From Pyrus communis (lineage: Eukaryota > Streptophyta > Magnoliopsida > Rosales > Rosaceae), in contig NC_084803.1 of the NCBI RefSeq assembly GCF_963583255.1, forward strand, positions 28,804,428 to 28,868,427: DNA of 64,000 nt, given 5' to 3'. The notes under the pieces were generated by a model that worked only from the letters and a program-made list of their open reading frames with translations, ran no database searches and was not told the DNA's origin. Position 1 is the stretch's first letter. Each line of letters begins with the position of its first letter. Positions 55,260 through 64,000 of the stretch are shown here, one piece after another. A program made the translations under genes and the position numbers.

Positions 55260-56598
55260 CATAGAAATCTGCAGGAAAAATCAAGTGGTCTACCTGCACC
55301 AAAACATCTTCCAAAACTCCTCTCGGGTATGCATTAGATCGATTGGCTAATTGAATAATAACACCATCATTTTTAAGCTCTCCTAGATTCATAGATGCAT
55401 AAACAGAGTATGGCATGACATTAATTGATGCACCTAAATCTAGGATAGCATGTTCGAACCTTGTATTACCAATTACACAAGGGATAGTGAAACTACCTGG
55501 ATCTTTGAATTTAGGTGGCAGCTTTCTTTGCAACATTGCAGAGACATTCTCACTTACATGTACCACCTCTTTCTCCCGAATCCGTTTCCTTGTTGTACAA
55601 ATCTTCCTCAAAAACTTAGCGTACTTCGGAATTTGCTTTATTGCATCAAGGAGCGGGATATTGACATGCACCTTCCTAAACGTCTCCAGGATGTCTTTTT
55701 CATCCTCCTCTGTCTTAGATTGCATAAACCTGCTAGGAAAGGGCACATTTAGTGGAATTGAACTAGACAAATTCGAATTTGGACTCACCTTGGTGGTTTG
55801 GGATGGTTTTGGTGCACTAGAGGGTTGCGGCAAGGTTTTGGCTTCCCTTGCCGTGGCCTTTGCTCCATGTTCTCCTTCTTGCAGCGGCTTTTCCTCCTCA
55901 TTAAGGCCTTGTTTGGATGGTTTTGGATGATTTCCAAGCTCCTTACCATTTCTCAACGTAATGGCCTTGGCGGTTTCAAAGCTTCCCTTTGGATTCACAA
56001 TGGTTGAACTTGGAAGTTTGCCTTGTTCTCTAAACTGCCCAAGGAACTCTGAAATCTGCCCTATTTGCTTCTTTATGTCACTCATCTCTTTTTCTTGGTT
56101 CGCTATTCTATTATTTTGATTTTGTAATCCTTGCGATAGAGAAGTTAGTAATTGAAAAGTTTGATCATTATCAATTAGCGAACCTGTGTTTTGTTGGGCA
56201 GTTTGTGATTGAGGTTGAGATTGTGCAAATGGCCTTTGATATATCCCAGGGGGTGGCTGTCAAATTCCTCCTTGTTGTTGAGGTTGTTTAGGTTCCCTCC
56301 ACTTGAAATTTGGATGATCTCTCCATCCTGGATTGTATGTATTTGAGTATGGATCATTCCTTGGTTGATTTTGACTTTGGTACCCCACGGCATGGGCACT
56401 CTCCCATCCTCCATTCTCTATCAATTGAGGACATTGATCATTGAGATGTCCTTTCATAGAGCACACTCCACATATGGCCGCACCTTGCATTTTGGATCCT
56501 TCAACAACCTGCGACATAAGCATAGTGAGATTAGCTAATTGAGTTTGAATTTCAGAAATTGCACTTACCTCATTCACTTGTTGTTGCCGTGGGGGGTC
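55260..56598 (-). pseudogene. Gag-protease part of remnant E, with one stop codon
   Basis: On the minus strand it is collinear with A residues about 285-700: [24 protein letters not shown] knuckle [30 protein letters not shown], a TGA stop at 56260-56262, then in the same frame [30 protein letters not shown], and the protease [13 protein letters not shown] to PADFYVL. The frame goes on at 46106. So before F and D landed it had a single nonsense codon over this range. The N terminus is missing beyond 56598 where the F LTR starts. No LTR can be assigned to E. Confidence 0.88.
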
Positions 56599-58490
56599 TG
56601 ATGCGAAAATAGTTAAGCACACAAATTAACCCTCTTGTTGTCAAATTGTAGTAAGGATGCAAGTAGGGATCGTTCTAGACCGGGGATTAGGAGGGCTTGC
56701 TAAAACCTCTAAATTGACTCAAAAACATAAAAACAAAGTTAAAAACGTTCACAAAGACTCAAAGGACTCAAAACAAGTTCAAAAGACTCAAAACTGCCTA
56801 AAAACACTAACTAGGCAGTTTCTGACCTTAAACCCAATGTTGGACGAATTTAAGATTATGGCTTGATTCAAAACACTTTAAAACATAAACTACACAGATT
56901 TTAAGCACCAAGGAACAAGAAAGTAAAGGGGGTTTTGATTTGACGAAAATTGAATTAACAAAACAAGTTAATAAACTAGGCAGGTTGTATAAATGGATTT
57001 GAGAAACAAGATGATGGATGGATTAGTTAGAGGTCCATTCTCCACACATGATACATTTATATATGAATCGATTCTCCAATTGTTTTTCATTAACTATGAT
57101 GCTCAACACCCCAAGTTAACCGTGATGCACTAATTAACTCTCAAATTTTCCTTATGTTATTGAATTGGATGATGCATGCGACAATTCAAATCATTCTCCA
57201 ATGGTTCTCAACATGAATGCATAGAAGAGATACAATGAGAGATCATTATGCTCTATGAAAATTATAAGTGTTGACGAGGCAATTGTAACTATGAATGCAT
57301 GATACTTTTGCCAAGAATTCAATTAACGCGGTTGTGACTAGCAACCTTCACTACTCATGTTTATAAACTTGTGACGATTAGGTGAAACTCGTTTATAAAC
57401 TAGCATCGAGTTTATGCATGAAGACTAAGTATGCATCCCTAATCAACATACAAAAACAAGTTTTTAATAAACATGATAATTGAATTGCAATCACAACTTA
57501 ACAAATCACAATTGGAAGAAATCAATTCATATTTCAAACATGTTCATGGCTTCAAACTTTCCCTTAACTAATTAGGGGTTTAGCCACTCATGATTACAAC
57601 AAACTTAGAGAGTAATAACAAAGTAAACATTGAAAACAAGAATCGAAGTACACCTAAAAATTCCAACAACTCAATCTTGAATTGTATGAACGTTTAGGCC
57701 TCTTCTCCTCTAGTTGCTGCGGCACAAGGGGTTTTGGTGAGTTTTGGGGGTTATGGATGATGTAGAATGATGTGTTTAGGGTAGGGATGGATGTAGGGGA
57801 AGGCAAGGAGTGTTTTTGGGCAGAAAATATGAAGAATGGTGGAGTATGGCTGTGTTAGAGAGAGGGAATGAATTTCTGGCGTGAATGAATGTGAATATGA
57901 GATGGTTTTCTGAATATGGAAGAGTGAGTGATTTGTGGCTGCAATGGGTGCTTATTTATAGGTGAAAAAGAGGGAATATGACAGCTAGGAACTTGGTGGA
58001 AGGCTGAAAATGCATGTGCAATGTTTTGGGAGAAAATGGGAGTGCATGTGGCTGCAATGGATTAAAGGGTGAATGCATGTGCAATGATGAAGTGGGATGG
58101 CTGAAATTGTAAGGGGAATGCATGTGGGTGAATGTGTGGCTGCATGGTTGAATGATTAAAGGGTGCATGTGGCTGAATTGGTGGTGCAAAGAGAATGAAT
58201 AATGAAATGGGAAAGCATGTGCAAGGTTTTGGTGTGAATGATTGAATGTGCATGTGGCTGATATGGATTAGGAATCCTTCAATTTCGTCCATTCCTTTTG
58301 CTCCAAACATAAGCTATCCATTCCAAGTCCAATTTTGCTCCAAAATGCTCCAAAATGCATCTTTTTGCTTCCTTAGCCATATGAACCTAAAAACACACGA
58401 AAATGGCTTAAACTACTAAAAACAACTATGAATTAACAATATAAATGCACGAAAACAAGCTAAGTAAGTCGCCTAAATATGCTCCTATCA
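56599..58490 (-). repeat. 3' LTR of element F (1,892 bp)
   Basis: Termini are TGATGCGAA and GCTCCTATCA. TATA-like box (minus CTATAAATA) at 57953-57961. It has a single, less perfect leader hairpin at 57653-57698 (arm CCTAAAAATTC). U3 has many GCATGTG words. Non-coding. Confidence 0.85.
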
Positions 58491-60461
58491 AATTCCCCCA
58501 CACTTAGCTTTTGCTAGTCCTCGAGCAAAACAAAACGAAAGAAACTAAAAACAAACCAAAACACATTCTAAACCTTCCAACATGTATCTCAGGGATTTCA
58601 AACGAACATGACACAATATAGAACATCATTCCCACAACATTTAGCTTACTTTACACTTCAACAAACACTTAATCATAGTTACCACTTATTATTTCACATT
58701 TAATCAATTAAAACATCATTTTGAATGTAGTAACATGCCTTAGAGAATTCCCTCAATTCCTTACTAGAATGCACTCAATTTTCACACAGATTTTCTAACT
58801 CCACGCCCTACACTAGGTATATGTGAGGAGATTGATGTAAATATGAATTCTAACACTCACATATGTTAAATCAAAGAAAGCTTTTTCTGGATTTACGACA
58901 ATGACATGAATATGATCTCATGAATGGAATGCTACTACTTAGAATGAGAACCAGTGATTCCATATGCTCATACCAAATTCAAACTCCACAAATTGAACAC
59001 ATAACATCAAGATAGAAGTTGAGGGTTGTAACGGGGCTAAGGGTAATGGTTTAACAAAGAAAGGTAAAGTAAAACAAAGGTTCTTAAAGCAATAGGAAGC
59101 AAAGTAATGAAATTGACACCTAAACTCACTTTTAATGGCAGAAATCAACTTTTAAACACAAGGGAAGATTCATGCACAATTAGGGTCAAATTCACTCTTT
59201 TGGACCCTTCCTTCAATAACCAATACTTGTGAGATCATTCTCACTTATTTTTCAACTCTTTTTCTTTCTTTTCAACACTTTTCTAATTTCTTTTTATTTT
59301 TCCACGAAATTTTTTTTTTCTTTCTTTTTTTTTTTTCTTTATTTCATTCTTTGGCCGTGCCCTATTATCTTCCCCCACACTTATTTTCTGCAATATGATC
59401 AAAAGGAGTTCATTCTAAGTCATGCTTCACTATCTTTTAAGAACAAGGGTATGGAAAGTCCTAATCTAAGCTAGGTGAGGATAATGTGGTTAACAAAGAA
59501 AATAACCTTGAAAAGGCTAAAAAGGGGTAATCCTACAATACATGTGAAAAGGGATAGGCTTTTTGGCTTTGGCTTGACTAACAACTTCATCTTATTGTAT
59601 GTTATGCAATCAATATCATGCTTTGAATGAATTGGGCATGAGTTCTAGTATTTGGAACTATAATGAAATGCATTCCAAGTAGCAACCAAGCAAAGAATGA
59701 TGAGATCATGCAACGACTTTAGAAAACAAGAAATCACAGATTTATACTCTCCAAAGAACGTTATAGGCTCAAGTCTCACAAGGATGTAGCTTTAGTTTAA
59801 GTTCCTTCGTTCAAGCATGTTACAAAAACAGATTTTCTCTTTGTAATTACATGTGAATTCATAAGCTATAACCATAACCAAGCATAAACCAAAGCATAAA
59901 TCAACTTCCAGCCATGTTTACAACATTCTTTAATAGTCATGCAATTAAAACCAAATCCTCATCATTGTGTTGGAAGGTACCCTAAGACACAAAAACAACT
60001 CTTTTTGGGTTTTTTGAAACAATTTTTCAAATTTTTATGGGATTTTCGAATTTTTAAGTCAAAACACACTAAAACAGTTTAAAAACACTTAAAAACAGCA
60101 AGAAACAACATTAGAAGTTATGGTGGATAAAACCCTACGAATTTGCATCACAACACTTTAGTTACCCCCCCACACTTAAATCAAACATTGTCCTCAATGT
60201 TTCAAGCATAGACTCACACAATTAACAAACAAACAAACAAAACAACAACTAAACAACCTAACATGGCAAAAACGAAATAGCAACAAAGAGAAGAGTTTAG
60301 GAACGCAAATCTGGAATTGGAGTGCTTTCTAGGTCTTCCTTTGTTGAATGCATGGGTTGCCTCCCAAGTAGCGCTTGCTTTAACGTCGTACAGCCGAACG
60401 AAGAACCCAATCACTCCAGATTGGAGCCCACGGCACCCAAGGGAAGCTCTTCCACAACATG
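58491..60461 (-). mobile_element. 3' internal region of element F
   Basis: Polypurine cores lie at 58495-58505, 59372-59382 and 60166-60176. A T/C-rich stretch is at 59255-59345. 60230-60300 contains AACAAAGAGAAGAGTTTAGG, the point where the cassette begins in A, B and D. A short frame at 59229-59474 is T-rich noise. The stretch 60301-60461 resembles 26946-27070 beside the A pol stop. Confidence 0.78.
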
Positions 60462-61870
60462 CTATACAAAGTTCTCATAGTATGGCTTCAATCTATGTCC
60501 GTTCACCTTGAACTCGTGGCCACTTTTTAAGCTTTGGACTTGGACTGCACCATGAGGAAAAACATTAGTAACAACAAGAGGTCCAATCCATTTAGAACGT
60601 AACTTACCAGGGAATAACCGAAGTCTTGAATCAAAAAGCAACACTTTCTGCCCCTTGGAGAACGTTTTGGTACGAAGCATCTTATCATGATAAGCCTTCG
60701 TCTTGTCCTTGTAGATGCGAGCATTCTCGTAAGCCTCGTTCCTAATCTCCTCAAGTTCATCTAATTGGAGCTTCCTATGAACTCCAGCAGCGTCTATGTC
60801 CAAATTGAAGGTTTTCACAGCCCAATGTGCCTTGTGCTCTAACTCAACGGGCAAATGACATGGCTTACCATTTATAAGCCGAAAAGGTGACATGCCAAGG
60901 GGAGTTTTGTAAGCCGTACGATAGGCCCACAATGCATCGTCCAAGCGCAAACTCCAATCTCTTCTTGAGGGTCCCACAGTTTTCTCTAGGACTTGTTTGA
61001 TCTCCCTATTTGAAACCTCCGCTTGCCCATTAGTTTGAGGGTGATAAGGTGTGGAAACCTTATGAGTAACGTTGTACTTCTTGAGCAAAGCTTCAATGGT
61101 GCGGTTACGAAAGTGAGAACCCCCATCACTAATTAAAACTCGTGGCATCCCAAACCTAGCAAAAATATTAGATTTCACAAAATCTGCAACAACCTTAGAA
61201 TCGTTAGTACGGGTGGCTTTGGCTTCCACCCATTTGGAAACATAATCGACAGCTAGCAAGATATAAGTGAAACCAAAAGATGGAGGGAAAAGGCCCATGA
61301 AATCAATACCCCAAACATCAAAAATTTCCACAAAGAGAGAGATTGTTGCGGCATTTGGTCCTTAGGCCCTATGTTACCTGTTCTTTGACACTTATCGCAT
61401 GTTACACAAAACATTTTAGCATCTTTAAAGAGATTAGGCCAATAAAATCCAGATTGTAACACCTTTAGGGCTGTCCTTTGGGTGCCAAAATGTCCCCCAC
61501 ATGCATAAGTATGGCAGAATGTAAGAATGGAATTAAATTCAGATTCGGGCACACATCTACGCACAATCTGATCTGGGCAGAATTTCCATAAATATGGATC
61601 ATCCCAAACATAAAAACGTGCATCATGAACAAGTTTATCACGTTGGAACTTGTTTAGGGTACTAGGAACTTGCTTAGACACCAAGAAATTAACCAAATCG
61701 GCATACCAAGGGGTTCTTACCTCAATGGACAGAAGTTGCTCATCCGGAAACGTTTCTAAAATGGGGGTGGACTCTTCCTCACGCACCATTCTACTTAGGT
61801 GGTCAGCCACCACGTTTTCACACCCTTTCTTGTCTCGGATTTCAAGATCGAACTCTTGAAGTAGGAGCAT
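60462..61870 (-). pseudogene. RNase H end and integrase of element F, frameshifted and truncated
   Basis: The upstream frame (61870-61253) starts inside RNase H at [15 protein letters not shown] and carries the integrase finger HTYACGGHF...CVTCDKCQ. The frame is lost at about 61330, where A has [10 protein letters not shown]. The downstream frame (61331-60462) carries [26 protein letters not shown] and the GPLVV module and ends KPYYENFV. So there is one small indel, and everything before RNase H is absent. The integrase catalytic D, D and E residues are all kept. It is close to the A product. Confidence 0.9.
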
Positions 61871-61871
61871 C

Positions 61872-64000
61872 TGATAGGAGCTTATTTAGGCGACTTACTT
61901 TGCTTATTCTCGTGCATTTACGTTGTGTTTCTTTAGTTATTTTAGTCCTTTATGCTTCTTTTGTGTGTTTTCAGGATAATAAGACGTGTTTGACGAAAGG
62001 ATGCATTGTGGAGTGTTTTGGAGCACTATTGGGCTAAGGATGGATAGCTTATACTTGGAGCCCAAGTGTTGGATGAAATGGAAGGCCTTGTATGCACTTG
62101 AAGACACAAAACAATGGCCCTAACCCAATCACATAAACACCTTGCCATGGGCTTAACACAAACACCATTCCTTGCCATGCAAGGAGGAGCAATTTGGGTC
62201 CATTTCATGTACTTAAACTCTAGCCCAATCCACATTCACTTCAAAGCCATGCATAACCTTTCAACACCCTTTAATCATCCCCCTTTAAGTTATGATTTTA
62301 TTTCCTAACCCTACATGCATTATTTATTGCATCTTCACATGCATTCACACACACTTTACACATTCAAACACTAGCCAAACCGTGAGCTCCCATTCCTTTA
62401 TGCCATTTTCAGATTTTCACCCACTAACCTAGTCATCAACACATGCACTTCCACCTTTCATCCACAATGATTCATGATTCATTCACTTTGCATCCTTTAA
62501 TTCAATCACATACTTTCCCATTGTATAATACATCCACATGCATCTTTAACCAACAAACATTACAACCACATGCACCCTTTTCTCCACATTCCAAACATTG
62601 CCGTGTATCCCCTTCATCAATTCCAGCATCTTCACATGTCTTCTAGCTTTCCCTTTCATTTCCACCACTCATTCTTCATCATTTCAGCCACCTACATGCA
62701 TTAATTATTAAACTCTTCATCATTGCATTCAGAAAATGAGCAAGAAAGCTTCTCAATGCCGTGTATCCCCTTCACCATTTCAGCACATTCCAACACCTTC
62801 ACATGCAATTCCAGTTTTCACATGTTTTCCTAACTGATTTTCCATCATTAAATTAGCCACTTGCATCTTAAACAAACAGCCATATGTTCCCTCCACTACT
62901 CCTATAAATACCCTTGCATTCATTCATTCAACATCATCTCATTTCATACACAACACACCACAAACACTTCCATTCCTTCTCTTTGCCGTGAGTCCCCTTA
63001 GAATCCAAAACCATCTTTCCATTTCCACCACTTCCCAACCCTCCAAACCACTCCTCTACCATTTCCATAATCCCCCAAACCTCACCTTAGACCTTGTGCT
63101 ACAATAACGAGGAAGATAAGAGGGCCTAAACGTTCATACAATTCAAGTTTGAGTTGTTGGAATGTTTAGGTGTTTCTTTGATTTCAAAGTTTAAATTCAA
63201 TTCTCTTTGTTTTGTACGTATGAGGAATGGAAGAGAAGAGTGCCTAAACGTTCATACAATTCAAGTTTGAGTTGTTGGAATGTTTAGGTGTTTCTTTAAT
63301 TTCAAAGTTATGAGGAAATAAACCCCCCTTTAGCTAGGGGGTGATTCGAAACTATGTTTATATTTGCAATATGAATTGATTAACTTTCGTTGGAATTTCA
63401 TAAGTTGTGGATTCAATTCGTTTAACTGTTTGATTGATAACTTATTTATGTATGTTCATTGAGATTGCAAGCTTAATTTTCATGCATGAATATGACGCTA
63501 GAATATAAGTGAGTTTCACCTAAACGTTACGAACTTATATTCACAAGTAGTGGAGGTTGCTCATAAACAATCGCGTTAAACAAATTCTTGGCATAAGTTT
63601 CATGCGTATTCCATAGTAACGAATGCCTCGTCGATGTTTATGATTTCCGTTGAACTTAATGATCTTTGTTGAATGTCTCTATCATGCGTATTCCATAGTT
63701 AGGGACTTTGATTAAGAATAATTTGGTTGTAATGCGTATTCCATTCAAACCAACGAATCTAGGGAAATCTGAAAGTTAATTTAAGCGAACCTAATTAACT
63801 TGGAGCATTGAGTTTCATAATTTATCGAAAGACCAACTGAGAATCAATCTTGTATGCAAGTGTAACATGTATGGAGATGAACCCCTTAGCTAGCATTCAT
63901 CCATAAACTTCATATTTACATTCTGTCTAGTTTATTAACTTGTTTCGTTATTTCAATTTTCGTAAAAACCTCAATCCCCCTTTTGCTTTAATGTTCATTT
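61872..64000 (+). repeat. LTR G, plus strand, running off the window
   Basis: It starts TGATAGGAGC after GCATC (possible target duplication, partner outside the window). U3 is of the A/B type, with CACATGCATTC words; TATA-like CTATAAATA at 62902-62910. Two perfect leader hairpins lie at 63125-63170 and 63243-63288, each followed by AGGTGTTTC. The U5 region continues to the window end without a terminus. It interrupts element F in RNase H. Frames at 62114-62308 and 62443-62646 are U3 shadows. Confidence 0.82.
63125..63288 (+). promoter_or_regulatory. Doubled leader hairpin in LTR G
   Basis: It has the same arms as in A, B and D, here on the plus strand: CCTAAACGTTC and GAATGTTTAGG outer, CAATTCAA and TTGAGTTG inner, two-base loop GT. 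The copies are 118 bases apart and about 220-390 bases after the TATA-like box. Confidence 0.68.

Larger units (their letters stand above)
56599..61871 (-). mobile_element. Element F: 3' half of an Athila-like element without the antisense cassette
   Basis: On the minus strand: pol from 61870 down to 60462, 3' internal region 60461-58491, 3' LTR 58490-56599. The 5' half is cut off at 61871 by a plus-strand LTR. It is inserted in the gag part of E (left flank GGGTC). The 3' internal region goes straight from the third polypurine core to the pol end, with no antisense gene, so it serves as the empty-site reference for the cassette. Confidence 0.85.

Overview
The window looks like nuclear DNA of a flowering plant, most likely a dicot. 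No host gene is recognisable. Essentially all of the 64 kb is LTR retrotransposon sequence of the Ty3/gypsy superfamily, Athila-like branch. The evidence is a primer-binding site matching the 3' end of tRNA-Asp, very long LTRs (1.9-2.7 kb), pol in the order protease-RT-RNase H-integrase, and no chromodomain. Dense nesting of this kind is typical of pericentromeric or other gene-poor heterochromatin. The species cannot be fixed from sequence alone; the antisense coiled-coil ORF reminds me of sequences from rosid trees (low confidence).

Layout. 1-5173: pieces of plus-strand elements (3' internal region and LTR) that are partly duplicated and broken by a minus-strand LTR. 5174-34893: element A (minus strand), whose gag-pol frame of 1837 codons is open throughout. 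A is interrupted by element B (8054-18526, 5-bp target duplication CTCAT) and by a 4,695-bp tandem duplication (about 16937-26326) that crosses the B/A border. A itself sits in the integrase region of an older element C (34894-41360). 41361-45820: several plus-strand LTRs and LTR pieces. 45821-56598: gag-protease remnant E, split by element D (46107-55254, target duplication AAGCA). 56599-61871: 3' half of element F (minus strand), cut by a plus-strand LTR, G, that runs off the window end.

The most interesting feature is a cassette of about 2 kb carried by A, B and D but absent from F. It lies antisense to the retroelement and holds its own promoter-like region (G-boxes, repeated W-box blocks, a TATA-like site in B and D). 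It also holds an intact 223-230 codon ORF with an EAR-type LxLxL motif at the N terminus, a central coiled coil and a Pro/Ser-rich tail. Between copies, silent codon changes outnumber replacements two to one, so the protein appears to have been under selection. In B and D, which have no pol, this gene converges on a second intact sense-strand ORF, a gag-derived fusion protein. B and D are therefore two-gene non-autonomous elements that would need polymerase and integrase in trans, for example from an A-like element.

Other conserved structure includes a hairpin next to the primer-binding site, a tandemly doubled 46-nt hairpin in the LTR leader, and three evenly spaced copies of the polypurine-tract core in each 3' internal region.
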